NCBI GenBank assembly: GCA_017795105.1
Contig: CP051247.1
Coordinates: 2,728,001-2,792,000 of the forward strand
Direction: 5' to 3'
Length of the DNA: 64,000 nt
Source: Planctomycetaceae bacterium
GTDB taxonomy: Bacteria; Planctomycetota; Planctomycetia; Planctomycetales; Planctomycetaceae
Shown here: positions 17,321 through 26,129 of the stretch, in pieces
Numbering within the stretch: position 1 is the stretch's first letter
Layout of the letters: every line of letters starts with the position of its first letter
Translations under genes and position numbers: made by a program
Notes under the pieces: model-generated
Databases searched by the model: none
What the model was told of the DNA's origin: nothing
Seen by the model: only the letters and a program-made list of their open reading frames with translations

Positions 17321-18868
17321 CTAGCGAGACTGCGAGGCTTCGTCGCGGCTTCCGCCCTTTTGGCGCTTTGCTCGAAGAGCGTCCCGGTTCTCTTCAGTCA
17401 TCGGAACGTCTTCGAGTGTTTGCATTTCCCCCGCTTCAGGAGACCGAACTACCAGCTCAACGGTTTCCCCCGGAGCATGCCCCATGCGCACGAGCAGTTC
17501 GAACAGATCCTCCTCGAAGCGCTTTCTCCATTTCTCTCCGTACTTCTGCCGGCTGAAGCGAAGGATTTCGTCAGTCGTCCGCCCGTCCAGAGAGATCAGC
17601 GTGAACCATTCGTCGTTGACGCGAACTTCCGGAGCGTCCTCGTTCCACCGGATTGCCTCGAACGGGGACCGCTTCGGATAGAGTTCCGTCGGAAGGTCCC
17701 GGCGGAGTTCAGCATCGATCTCCGGTTTGACCAGTCGAGCACTGGAGTTGACCAGCGCCCAGGCGGCGGCTTCGGCCTGGGCAATACTTCCATCGTTGGA
17801 AGTGACTGCGACGACCATGTTTTTCGCCGGGATGAACACCAGCAGGGCGTACCACATCGTGTTCGACCCGTTATGCCAGTACTGGGTGTAAGGAGTCTCC
17901 CAGGTCGCTTCTTTCCGAACCCAGCCGCACGCGTAGTTCTCCAGCTCCGGACGATGCAGTTCCTGCCAGGTTTCGGGAGCCAGCAGCTTTTCGCCTCCAA
18001 GTTCTCCGTCGAGATGAGCCGAGCCGTAACGGCAGAGCTCTTCCAGCGTCATCCGAATCGTTCCGGCCGGACCAATGATGGGCGTGTTATCAGCCGAGTC
18101 CCCCACGGCGGTCTTCCAGAAGAGTCTGGAGACATGGCCAACGGGCTGTTCCACATTGTCGGCAGAACTTGAGGGCGGGCCGAACCCCGCCTTATTCAAC
18201 TCCAGTGGACCACAGACCTGCTGCCGAACGAGTTCTTCCCATGTGTCCCCGGTCGCCTGTTCGGCAATGGCCCCAGCGATGGTGTAGCCGACATTGGAAT
18301 AGGCGAACTTTTCACCGGCGGCAAACGTGGGCTTCTTCGCCAGCACCGCGAGCACCGCCTTCCTTCGTTCTGCCCTCGACTCCTCGCCGACCTCCGGCTG
18401 GGTCATGCGGACGCCGATCGGGAAGTTCGCACGTGCTCCTGAGGTATGAGTCAGCAGCTGACGAACCGTGACGTCCCGCCAGCCTTCGTGGATCTCGGCG
18501 TCCGGGAAGTGCTCTTCGACAGTCCCCGTCCACGAGAGTTGTCCCGCTTCGATCAGCCTGGCGATCATCGTCGCGGTCACGGATTTGGTGATCGACCCAA
18601 GATGCCATTCATCGCCAACTTCGACCGAGACGCCGCTGCCGATCTTCCGCTCTCCCTCCGCAGCCGATTCGGTAACCGAGCCGTCGACCATCACCATGCT
18701 GGCGAGCCCCACCAGTTTGTATTCCGCACGGACCTGAGAGAGGCGGCCTTCCAGTGTCGCCTGCCCGGGGAGTTCCGCAGCCGCCCCTTCTGCGCACGCG
18801 AGATACACAATAAACGCGGCAATCACATAAGGCAGGATTTCCAGAACATACAGGCCCATCTCATACAC
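17321..18868 (-). CDS. serine beta-lactamase-like (class C/esterase) protein with C-terminal shared module
   Basis: A 515-residue protein. A short N-terminal signal/anchor (residues ~5-25) precedes a serine hydrolase domain of the class C beta-lactamase/AmpH-esterase type: SITK around residue 90 (Ser nucleophile), YSN in AYSNVGY, and HNGSN as the third motif. The last ~110 residues (from about 403) are a separate module beginning AIRWNED and containing KRFEEDLFELLVRMGH; the same module ends the membrane protein at 21359-22495. The GTG at 18868 has AAGGAG 7 bases upstream and is preferred over both the longer frame and the ATG three codons later. The substrate is unknown; family members include esterases and peptidases. 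Confidence 0.82.
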   Translation of the reverse strand: MYEMGLYVLEILPYVIAAFIVYLACAEGAAAELPGQATLEGRLSQVRAEYKLVGLASMVMVDGSVTESAAEGERKIGSGVSVEVGDEWHLGSITKSVTATMIARLIEAGQLSWTGTVEEHFPDAEIHEGWRDVTVRQLLTHTSGARANFPIGVRMTQPEVGEESRAERRKAVLAVLAKKPTFAAGEKFAYSNVGYTIAGAIAEQATGDTWEELVRQQVCGPLELNKAGFGPPSSSADNVEQPVGHVSRLFWKTAVGDSADNTPIIGPAGTIRMTLEELCRYGSAHLDGELGGEKLLAPETWQELHRPELENYACGWVRKEATWETPYTQYWHNGSNTMWYALLVFIPAKNMVVAVTSNDGSIAQAEAAAWALVNSSARLVKPEIDAELRRDLPTELYPKRSPFEAIRWNEDAPEVRVNDEWFTLISLDGRTTDEILRFSRQKYGEKWRKRFEEDLFELLVRMGHAPGETVELVVRSPEAGEMQTLEDVPMTEENRDALRAKRQKGGSRDEASQSR

Positions 18869-19044
18869 TGAGCATCTCCTTCGACGAGGCGTGGATGGCA
18901 TGGCGGTCGGCATATCGCGCTCCAGGAACTTCAGTAGATCTAGACGTAACGGATTCGTGGGCGACCTGGATCAAAGACTCCGCAAAAACAATAGGCGTTG
19001 AAGTCATTTTCTCAGACCTGTGGGGGATGTCCGCAATGTGGAAA

Positions 19045-19419
19045 TCAGGTCGCATCTCCGGGATCCCTGCCAAGCCAACTCACGTATTGAGCCCAGTCGG
19101 CCTGCACCGCCGCCCGGATTGCGTCCGCCGACACACCAGGACCAGATACCTTCTTCGTGTACGCAGGATATTCAGCCGCAGACAGTACATCGCGAAAATC
19201 CCGTCGCGCATGATTGAAACTGCTCAGGAATCGATCGGGATCGCCAACGGCCAGTTTCAGAATCGCCAGACGGACGCGCGTATTGAGTCTGGCATCGCCG
19301 CAATCGTCGAACTCATTCAGCAGCCGACGAATGACCGAATCAGCGTGGTCCGTGAAGTCTCTTTCGGCAATCCGCCGGACATCCTCATTCGAGACATTCG
19401 GAATCGGTTGTTTCACCAT
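19045..19419 (-). CDS. hypothetical protein, small helical
   Basis: A 124-residue protein that I do not recognise. It is predominantly helical, Asp/Arg-rich, with VRRIAERDF, RLLNEFDDCGDARLNTRVRLAILKLA and RAAVQADWAQYVSWL segments and no signal peptide. The start is ATG 19419 (VKQPIPNVSNED); six more codons upstream are possible. It is transcribed away from the membrane-protein gene at 19527, with 107 bases between. Codon use is similar to its neighbours. Confidence 0.6.
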   Translation of the reverse strand: MVKQPIPNVSNEDVRRIAERDFTDHADSVIRRLLNEFDDCGDARLNTRVRLAILKLAVGDPDRFLSSFNHARRDFRDVLSAAEYPAYTKKVSGPGVSADAIRAAVQADWAQYVSWLGRDPGDAT

Positions 19420-19526
19420 GATCGATGTTGCTCTCAATTCGCGGTAAGTTCACGTTCCCTTATTGCGAATCGCAATCGAACTCCGCCATAATATCGCATC
19501 AACCTACCCTTATGCGGAGAATTTCC

Positions 19527-20186
19527 ATGACGAGCTCGACGACGGTCGCTGGAACTCTGGTTTCCTGGCAGAATGGGATTGGCGACGACAAGAAGTATCA
19601 TATCGCCCATGTCTCGCCTGCGGGGGTGACGCTGGTTCGCAAATTGAAGGATCACTCGCAGTGGGAGGCTCTGGTCGGCGCGGCGGAAAGCTCACCCGCA
19701 GATGCCCCGGATCTGCTGAAACAGTCGTCTCAGGGCACGCATTATGCCCCGGAGGATATCTCGAAAGCGACCTATTCGAAAGATCTGTGGCAGCTGACGC
19801 TGTTCGATCGCGACGGCAAGAAGATCAAGATTCCGGAAGGCAGGGAACAGGAGCAGATCTTCGCCGCGATGAAGACGCATCTCGGCGGCGTCGAGAGCGA
19901 AGAAGAAGCGGATGCCTGGTCGGTCATTCAAGGTCCGCTGTTCATTGTCTCGGTCATTGCCGTGATTGGCGGGTTCTTTATCTGGTTCACGAGTATCTGC
20001 GAGCCGAACTACGAAGCCAGCGGTCGCCGCTCGGGCATGAAGCAGCTGATGAACACAATCGGCTATCAGATCGGCCCGGTCTGGATGTCGGTCATCGTCG
20101 GCACCCTGGCCGCGATCACGCTGGGCGGCATGACGTATCAGCTCATCAAACGCCCAATCCGACAGGTGCTGGAGTATTCTGCTTGA
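19527..20186 (+). CDS. hypothetical membrane protein with two C-terminal helices
   Basis: A 219-residue protein. The N-terminal ~135 residues are soluble and rich in Lys/Asp/Glu (GTLVSWQNGIGDDKKYHIAH, TLFDRDGKKIKIPEG). Two transmembrane segments follow (GPLFIVSVIAVIGGFFIWF and PVWMSVIVGTLAAITLGGM), with a loop containing GRRSGMKQLMNTIGYQIG. I do not recognise the family. GGAG lies 7 bases before the ATG. The next gene converges on it. Confidence 0.68.
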   Translation: MTSSTTVAGTLVSWQNGIGDDKKYHIAHVSPAGVTLVRKLKDHSQWEALVGAAESSPADAPDLLKQSSQGTHYAPEDISKATYSKDLWQLTLFDRDGKKIKIPEGREQEQIFAAMKTHLGGVESEEEADAWSVIQGPLFIVSVIAVIGGFFIWFTSICEPNYEASGRRSGMKQLMNTIGYQIGPVWMSVIVGTLAAITLGGMTYQLIKRPIRQVLEYSA

Positions 20187-20210
20187 ATGAGTTGTTTGCG
20201 TCGCAGGCCT

Positions 20211-20576
20211 CTAGAGCCATTCTTTCGGTACCCATGCGTTACGGATGTCGCGGGTAAAGCACTCCGGATTGTCTTCGTCCTGCCACTGAATTCCACAGTC
20301 TTTCAGAATCCCGGCTTCGAAGAGTTGATCGAGGTAGAGCTCAGTAACTTCTGCGTAGTCCCAGAGTTCTTTGCGTGAACCTTCCGGAAATGGCCAGTCC
20401 TCATCTTCGAGGGCAACAAAGCCAATCATGTCACCGCGATTCTGTAACAGGTACCACGTCACAATGGCGGATGCTGCGGGGGTCCCTGTAATTTCCATGG
20501 CCTTATAGGCTGGAAGGTTCTTAAAGTCTATAGTTTCCTTCTTCGTCACATTCGCCAGTGTGTAAAACGTTCCCAT
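20211..20576 (-). CDS. hypothetical protein, small acidic
   Basis: A 121-residue acidic protein without a signal peptide. It has an aromatic, Glu/Asp-rich C-terminal half (WPFPEGSRKELWDYAEVTELYLDQ). I do not recognise the family; size and composition recall small immunity-type or SUKH-like proteins, but that is weak. A strong AAGGAG site lies 6 bases before the ATG. A MITE-like element lies 34 bases upstream, in the promoter region. Confidence 0.62.
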   Translation of the reverse strand: MGTFYTLANVTKKETIDFKNLPAYKAMEITGTPAASAIVTWYLLQNRGDMIGFVALEDEDWPFPEGSRKELWDYAEVTELYLDQLFEAGILKDCGIQWQDEDNPECFTRDIRNAWVPKEWL

Positions 20577-20609
20577 TCGATGCTCCTTGTTCGTAAGGAA
20601 TATTCCAAC

Positions 20610-20713
20610 TAGAGCAGTTTACTTTATGGTGTAACCGTTCCGTCCGCGAAAGATACAGCGTTTCAGGCCAATCAACGTTCATTCGCGGACATACGGTAGA
20701 GCGATTCGCTCTA
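20610..20713. mobile_element. MITE-like element, copy 2 (inverted relative to copy 1)
   Basis: A 100-base unit flanked by TA, ending GAGC..GCTC, nearly identical to the reverse complement of 16439-16541. The shared central run CGTTGATTGGCCTGAAACGC and the GCGGACGGAACGG segment are intact in both. Together the copies bracket a 4-kb segment in inverted orientation. Confidence 0.65.
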
Positions 20714-20844
20714 AGCCCGCACCACGAAGCGGTGGACAATCTCTCGCTGCGGCTGGTTCACACGCAAGCTCGTCACATTCTCGCAAAATCCTGTAAGGTT
20801 CTTCCTGCCCGCGTGACCAATCCTGCAGGAAGCGAGGATTTGCA

Positions 20845-21372
20845 TTGGCTGAACCGGATCACAACGCGTTGTTTCTGACATGTCTGGACGAGCATGGCTC
20901 GGCGGTCATGAAGGTTGCGCGGGCTTATACCCTCACGAGTGAGGACAGCCAGGATCTGGCTCAGGAGATCCTGCTTCAGGCGTGGCGCTCGCTGCCGAAC
21001 TTTGAGGGGCGGGCCAACGTCGCGACGTGGTTCTATCGCGTGGCTTTGCATACGGCCATGAACTGGAAGCGGAAGGATCGTCCGCGGAGAACATCCCAGC
21101 AGCCGTTGCTGGAGATTCATGCCGTGGCGACTCCCGACTCCGATGGCGTTGAACAGGCTCAACAGCGGGAAACTGTCGAACGGCTGTATCAGGCGATCCG
21201 CCAGTTGCCCAAAGCCGAGGCGGCTCTGATTCTGCTTTATCTCGACGAGCTGAGCTATCGCGAAATGGCCGAAGTGCTCGGCATCTCCGAGAACCACGTC
21301 GGCGTCAAACTGCACCGTGCGAGACAATCGTTGAGCAAGTTGATGACGGGAGATTCCCATGAATGCCGATGA
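20845..21372 (+). CDS. ECF-family RNA polymerase sigma factor
   Basis: A 175-residue extracytoplasmic-function sigma factor. Region 2 is visible as SEDSQDLAQEILLQAWRSL followed by WFYRVALHTAMNWKR (residues ~32-75). Region 4 is LPKAEAALILLYLDELSYREMAEVLGISENHVGVKLHRARQ, split here only by length (about 118-160), with the helix-turn-helix. The start is TTG at 20845 with GAGGA 7 bases upstream. Its last 14 bases overlap the start of the membrane-protein gene that follows, the normal arrangement for a sigma/anti-sigma pair. Confidence 0.88.
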   Translation: MAEPDHNALFLTCLDEHGSAVMKVARAYTLTSEDSQDLAQEILLQAWRSLPNFEGRANVATWFYRVALHTAMNWKRKDRPRRTSQQPLLEIHAVATPDSDGVEQAQQRETVERLYQAIRQLPKAEAALILLYLDELSYREMAEVLGISENHVGVKLHRARQSLSKLMTGDSHECR

Positions 21373-22495
21373 CTACCAGAAAGCCTGGCAATCGTCATCT
21401 GCTCAACCGCAGATGACTGTCGACTCGAAAGCGCTGCTGCGGTTTCTCGAGCAGAACCAGCGAGGCATGCAGGCAGAGATGCGATTCGATGAGTCGAGCA
21501 TGATCGGCACTCTGCTGCTGATGGTTGTGCTCTGGGTTTATCTCGGTCTGACCACCGGCTCGCCCTGGACGTGGTATCTGATGGTGCCGGCAATGCTTGG
21601 CAGCGCGGGGTTTATGCTGTTCTCTCGCCGCGTGCAGCAGAAATCGCAGCCCGAGCCGGGCGATTCCCTCGTTCAATGCACGCGAGAATCGTTGGAGATG
21701 CTCGACCGCCAGATCTGGCTGCGGCGGAATCAACTCTGGTGGTATGAACTGCCGATGGTGATTCCGATCTTCATCACCATGGCCCATATCGCCTACCTGA
21801 AAACAGGCAGCTGGTGGGAGGCATTGTTCGATGTGAATTCGGTCGTGATTCTTATGTTCATCCTGATCTTCGGGCTGGTGCATTACGTCACGCAACGCGT
21901 CCAGCGAACTCACTATGAGCCGAAGCGACGCGAACTGGCTGAGTTGCTGGCCACGCTGACGGAAGAGCCTTCGGACGGGGATTCGCCGGTCAAGACTCTG
22001 GAGAATCTGCCGCTTTTCACCAGACCTTCCTGCGTTCCGCCTCGCTGGACCATGTTCGTTTACTGGGCGATTATGATCGCGGTCTGCCTCGGCATTGTGT
22101 ACGCCGTCGATGTCACTGGCGGTCGACCGCTTGAACATCATCGCGAGGACGGATTCGCGAAGCTGTCGCCGTTCACAGCCGTCCGCTGGAACGAGGATCG
22201 ACCGGAGGTGGAGATCAACCGGCAATGGTATCAGCTCAGAGCCGTGAACGATCTTCCGATCGAAAGAATCCTGGAGTTCAGCAAAGCCACATTCGAGAAC
22301 CGCTGGCAGATGCGGTTCGAAGAGGATCTGGTCGAATTGCTCTCCCGCATGGGACACCCGCCTGCGAAGACGGTCTCTCTAACCGTGAAGTCCCTCTCTT
22401 CCGGCGAAGTGCGAACGCTGAAAAACGTCCCCATGACTCACGCGAATCGCACTGCCATCAAAACAGCTGCGGAACAACGAAAACAGGAGAACTAA
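21359..22495 (+). CDS. putative membrane anti-sigma partner with C-terminal shared module
   Basis: A 378-residue membrane protein. It has a ~40-residue cytoplasmic N-terminus, four or so transmembrane segments (MIGTLLLMVVLWVYLGL, WYLMVPAMLGSAGFML, LPMVIPIFITMAHIAYL, VVILMFILIFGLVHYV), then a last helix (MFVYWAIMIAVCLGIVYAV) leading to an external module from residue 272. That module is half identical, without gaps, to the end of the beta-lactamase-like protein at 17321-18868. Position directly behind, and overlapping, the ECF gene argues for an anti-sigma role, though no zinc-binding anti-sigma motif is seen. GGGAG lies 6 bases before the ATG. Confidence 0.72.
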   Translation: MNADDYQKAWQSSSAQPQMTVDSKALLRFLEQNQRGMQAEMRFDESSMIGTLLLMVVLWVYLGLTTGSPWTWYLMVPAMLGSAGFMLFSRRVQQKSQPEPGDSLVQCTRESLEMLDRQIWLRRNQLWWYELPMVIPIFITMAHIAYLKTGSWWEALFDVNSVVILMFILIFGLVHYVTQRVQRTHYEPKRRELAELLATLTEEPSDGDSPVKTLENLPLFTRPSCVPPRWTMFVYWAIMIAVCLGIVYAVDVTGGRPLEHHREDGFAKLSPFTAVRWNEDRPEVEINRQWYQLRAVNDLPIERILEFSKATFENRWQMRFEEDLVELLSRMGHPPAKTVSLTVKSLSSGEVRTLKNVPMTHANRTAIKTAAEQRKQEN

Positions 22496-22605
22496 GGCTC
22501 GTCGGAGCATGGATCGAACTCATTTTGACACCCTGTCCGCAGGCGCACTACACTCGTGTCTTTCACACGAGAGACACCCGACCTCACACCCCCGACGGAC
22601 AGACG

Positions 22606-23340
22606 ATGAACAACACCGATCATATTCCCGAAATCACGTTGCGCATTCCGGGAGACTGGGAACAGCCTGGCGAGCTTCTGGAACGCCTCCCCCCGGGATA
22701 TCGGATGACATCGGCCGAGCTGGTTCTGCCCGATGGAACGCAGCTCGCCTTTTCACCGCTCTACCCGGACGAGCAGTTTCCGGACATCTTCGCCTCGTCG
22801 TGTCGCCGGCCTCTTGAGGATATTACTAAGCAGCGTCTCGCCCGATACACGGTGAATGTTGGTCTGACGGGCCCCGGCGGATCGATGCAGGCGGCGCTGA
22901 CCATGATGCAGGCCGCCAGCGTGATTGTGGAAGCCGGCGGTCTCGGCGTCTTCATCGATAACTGTGCCCTGTCCCACACGGGCGAAGACTGGATCAAAAT
23001 GACGGAGGATGGCGGGCCGGACGCTATCAGTTTCGCCTATACATCGATCGTTGAGGGCGACGGCACGTTTTACACAATGGGCATGCAGGTCATGGGCTTC
23101 CCCAATCTGCAGATGCAGTCCGCTGGCGACCGGAAGGACGCCGATGCTCTCGTTGAGATCATCCGGGCCGTCTGCGGCGGAGCCCCCGTCGAAGTCGGAC
23201 ATGTCTTTATCGAAGAGGACGGAAAGCAGTTCGTCATCGCAGAACAAATCGAAGATGAGTTCGATTCGCAAAGCCCAATGCACAACCCCTACGGCTGCTA
23301 CAGGCTCGTCAACGTCGACCGGGTGGCCGAGAATAACTAG
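22606..23340 (+). CDS. hypothetical protein, possibly DUF4261-containing
   Basis: A 244-residue soluble protein. Residues ~95-135 (TGPGGSMQAALTMMQAASV, then AGGLGVFIDNCALSHTGEDW) resemble DUF4261 proteins, in which an Ala-rich helix and a Gly-Gly-hydrophobic turn precede a conserved tail. The assignment is from memory and weak. No signal peptide is present. The ATG at 22606 is the start of the coherent sequence; the frame is open further upstream but there encodes the antisense/alternate frame of the preceding gene. The tandem-DUF1801 gene follows after 19 bases. Confidence 0.6.
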   Translation: MNNTDHIPEITLRIPGDWEQPGELLERLPPGYRMTSAELVLPDGTQLAFSPLYPDEQFPDIFASSCRRPLEDITKQRLARYTVNVGLTGPGGSMQAALTMMQAASVIVEAGGLGVFIDNCALSHTGEDWIKMTEDGGPDAISFAYTSIVEGDGTFYTMGMQVMGFPNLQMQSAGDRKDADALVEIIRAVCGGAPVEVGHVFIEEDGKQFVIAEQIEDEFDSQSPMHNPYGCYRLVNVDRVAENN

Positions 23341-23359
23341 ATGCGGCTTGGGGATTCCG

Positions 23360-24253
23360 ATGAAAAAAGCCACTCCGAGTCCAAAGACTAAGTCCGACGC
23401 GTCGACCGATGCGTCCGCTTCAGAGTTGATCGATCGGCGGATCGCCGAACTCGATGACTGGCGCGGCGACACACTGGCCCGCATTCGCGATGTCGTCCGA
23501 CAGACAAATCCCGACATTGTCGAGGAATGGAAATGGCGTGGCGTGCCGACGTGGTCGTACAACGGCATCCTGTGCACGGGCGAGACGTACAGGCAGGCGG
23601 TCAAAATGACGTTTGCTCACGGAGCCTCCCTGAAGGATCCGACCGGCCTGTTCAATGCGAGCCTTGAAGGCAAGACACGCCGCGCGATCGATTTTCATGA
23701 AGGCGCCCCGGTCAACGCTCGTGCGCTGAAGGCTCTCATCCGCGAAGCGATCGCGTTCAATACCTCGAAAGCGGTCGGCAAAGCGAAGAAAGCAGCGCGC
23801 TCTTCGGGTAAGAAACCCGCCGCAAAAAGCGACCAGGCGAAGGCCGACCCCGTGGTTCTGCTCTCCGGCGGAAACCCGCAAATCGCCAAGGCTGATGGTG
23901 ACGCTCCCGTGCAGGCTTACATTGCTGCAATGCCCGGATGGAAAAGCGACCTGGGACGGCGACTCGACGAACTCATCGTCAAGGCCGTCCCGAATGTCAC
24001 AAAGGCAGTCCGCTGGAACTCTCCCTTTTACGGCATCGAAGGTAAGGGCTGGTTCCTGTCGTTCCACTGTCTGACAAAGTACGTCAAAGTCACATTCTTC
24101 GCAGGCACGTCACTGGAACCGCTTCCCCCCGGCGGGACCAAACGAAGTCAGGAATCCCGCTGGATCGACATCTATGAGAACAAACCCTTCGATGAGGGCC
24201 AGTTCACCCGCTGGGTCAAACAGGCCGCGTCTCTCCCGGGGTGGACTCCGTAG
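23360..24253 (+). CDS. tandem DUF1801 (YdhG-like) protein
   Basis: A 297-residue protein made of two related alpha/beta units joined by a Lys/Ala-rich linker (about residues 135-160). The first unit has EEWKWRGVPTWSYNGILC and VKMTFAHGASLKDPT; the second has KAVRWNSPFYGIEGKGWF and VKVTFFAGTSL. Both match DUF1801, the fold of YdhG and the bacterial frataxin-like iron chaperone. Duplication within one chain is the notable point. Roles in iron handling are inference. A third, stand-alone DUF1801 protein is at 41886-42242. Confidence 0.78.
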   Translation: MKKATPSPKTKSDASTDASASELIDRRIAELDDWRGDTLARIRDVVRQTNPDIVEEWKWRGVPTWSYNGILCTGETYRQAVKMTFAHGASLKDPTGLFNASLEGKTRRAIDFHEGAPVNARALKALIREAIAFNTSKAVGKAKKAARSSGKKPAAKSDQAKADPVVLLSGGNPQIAKADGDAPVQAYIAAMPGWKSDLGRRLDELIVKAVPNVTKAVRWNSPFYGIEGKGWFLSFHCLTKYVKVTFFAGTSLEPLPPGGTKRSQESRWIDIYENKPFDEGQFTRWVKQAASLPGWTP

Positions 24254-24283
24254 TCAACCAACTGGCGAACGCGGCAAACCTGG

Positions 24284-24748
24284 CTACGACCGGCGACCCG
24301 GGCGGCTCTCTTCTTTCTCGAGGTCAAAATCGATCGTGTTCTCGCCCTGTTTCACAGTCGCCGTCAGTTCGGTTTCGGTGTTGTAGCGAGCCGGGATTCC
24401 ATCGGCGGTCAACTTGTTCGGGGTCTGGTCAACATCGTCCCCCTCCTGCTCCATTTCGGGTCCGCCTTCCGTGTTGGCGGCAATCGACACCTTCGCCGTA
24501 CCGACTTTGCACCCTTTGGTCTCGCGGATGTAGGTCAGCTCGTAGAAGCCCTGCATGTCGGTGACCCCCGAAGCGGGCCGTCCGTCTTCCGGCATGAACG
24601 TGACAATGGCGCCCGGCAGAGGAGTCCCCTCGAAGCGAACCGTTCCGCTGACCAGCCCCAGTTCCGGCTGATCGGCTGCTCCGCCACAACCGCACAGAAC
24701 CAGACAGAGGAACGAGCAAACAAACATCAATCCTGCGGTGTTACGCAT
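24284..24748 (-). CDS. small lipoprotein with carboxypeptidase-regulatory-like fold
   Basis: A 154-residue lipoprotein. The signal peptide ends in lipobox LCGC (Cys around residue 21). The mature part has GTVRFEGTPLPGAIVTFMPEDG and VTDMQGFYELTY, the pattern of transthyretin/carboxypeptidase-regulatory-like domains. In planctomycetes such lipoproteins regularly follow a DUF1559 gene, as here (55-base gap), and are thought to act with it at the cell envelope. An AGGTGA site lies upstream of ATG 24748. Confidence 0.84.
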   Translation of the reverse strand: MRNTAGLMFVCSFLCLVLCGCGGAADQPELGLVSGTVRFEGTPLPGAIVTFMPEDGRPASGVTDMQGFYELTYIRETKGCKVGTAKVSIAANTEGGPEMEQEGDDVDQTPNKLTADGIPARYNTETELTATVKQGENTIDFDLEKEESRPGRRS

Positions 24749-24803
24749 AATTACTATCACCTGTTGAATCGCGTGATCACAAGAAACGTCGAGTCAGGTC
24801 AAC

Positions 24804-25781
24804 CTAGAACTCGCTGACGGCTTCGCCCTTGCCGCGGGTACTCACGGCCTGATAGGTCGTCATCGACATGTTCTCGGACATGAACTTCACGCTGCCATCG
24901 CCGAACACGAACTGGGCTCCGCCAACGTGGTAGCTGCCGGCGGCTTCTTCGGTGTAGGCGTTGATCGGGTCATTGCCCTCAGCAGCAATCAGATACTCCG
25001 ACATTTCGGTCGGCGGGTTGCTGTCGGCCCCGTTCGAGAAGCAGTATTTGCGGTCGCTTCCGCCACCGCCCAGTTTGTCGGCGTCTCCGCCGGAGTCGAT
25101 CACTTCGCTGACGAAGATCGTGTTGCTCAGTCCGTCGGTCACATCGCGGAAGGCGATATTACTGCTGATGAAGAAGATGCCGTTGGCATTCATGCAGCCG
25201 CCCGTGGCCCGCATCCCGGCTGGGTCCGTCACCGAACCGCCGTAGCAGTTGTCGCCACTGTAGCCGATCAGGGTTCCCATATTTCCGTTGTAGTTGGACG
25301 TCTCGTACTCGTTCTTCTGAACCCCGAGTCGCACATCCGGCTGAGAAGGACAGCGGAAGACGGGGATCGGAGTCTGTCCGGCCAGCTTCTGCTTGGCATC
25401 GTTCACGCCGCCCGATTCCGAACCCATGCCGCTGTCGCCAGGGCCCTGAATGGCATCGTACAGCGTTCCCTGTTCGATGTAGGGCAGAATGCTGGCATGC
25501 CAGGTCCAGCCATGCCCGTTGTAGGTCGTCCCCGAGGAGTTCAGCAGCACGATGCTTCCAGGCGGAAGACTGTTATGGGCATCGTGGTAGTTATGCAGAG
25601 CCAGCCCGATCTGCTTCAGGTTGTTCTTGCAGCTGCTGCGACGGGCCGCTTCGCGGGCCTGCTGAACGGCGGGCAGCAGCAGAGCCACCAAAATGGCAAT
25701 AATCGCGATCACGACTAACAATTCAATCAACGTGAATGCGTTCCGCATCTGGAGACGGAGAGTGTTGTTGGCTTTCATCAT
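24804..25781 (-). CDS. DUF1559 prepilin-like (PulG/H-X9-DG) protein
   Basis: A 325-residue protein with a type IV prepilin N-terminus: the short leader ends at NAFTLIELLVVIAIIAIL, where a prepilin peptidase would cut before the Phe. Behind it come AARRSSCKNNLKQIGLALHN and, near the C-terminus, HVGGAQFVFGDGSV, the H-x9-DG motif that defines the family. These pseudopilin-like proteins are hugely expanded in planctomycetes and are associated with surface fibres and macromolecule uptake. An AGG site lies 5 bases before the first of two adjacent ATGs. Confidence 0.93.
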   Translation of the reverse strand: MMKANNTLRLQMRNAFTLIELLVVIAIIAILVALLLPAVQQAREAARRSSCKNNLKQIGLALHNYHDAHNSLPPGSIVLLNSSGTTYNGHGWTWHASILPYIEQGTLYDAIQGPGDSGMGSESGGVNDAKQKLAGQTPIPVFRCPSQPDVRLGVQKNEYETSNYNGNMGTLIGYSGDNCYGGSVTDPAGMRATGGCMNANGIFFISSNIAFRDVTDGLSNTIFVSEVIDSGGDADKLGGGGSDRKYCFSNGADSNPPTEMSEYLIAAEGNDPINAYTEEAAGSYHVGGAQFVFGDGSVKFMSENMSMTTYQAVSTRGKGEAVSEF

Positions 25782-26129
25782 ACTTACCTGCAGCGAATTC
25801 TTGAGAATCGGAACGCATCGGCTTCCTCAAAGGCAAGCCTCGTTCCCTGGATAACGACGCCATCGTCCGGAAGCCCGGGCACGTCCAGGTGCCGACGGGA
25901 GATCTGGATGAATCGCGAGATGACTGAATTATCGATCCACCCGGACGAACTCAAGTGAACTGTCGACCGGAATTTCCGATCGTTAGCAATCCCGCAGCAA
26001 ATTCACAGAACCTTAACGATCTCACCCGGCCGGGTTCACAGGACCTTCACATTTCAGAGCGAGGAGTCAGGAACGTGCAGCGGGTTTGCGCCAATCGACA
26101 GACCAGCTCACCGTCGGTCTCACGACATT
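25782..26129. other. intergenic region, no gene seen
   Basis: This 348-base stretch lies upstream of the DUF1559 gene and downstream of the SMI1/KNR4-like lipoprotein gene, both on the minus strand. I see no ORF with a ribosome-binding site, no repeat of the families noted elsewhere and no clear terminator. It probably carries the DUF1559 promoter. Confidence 0.5.
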
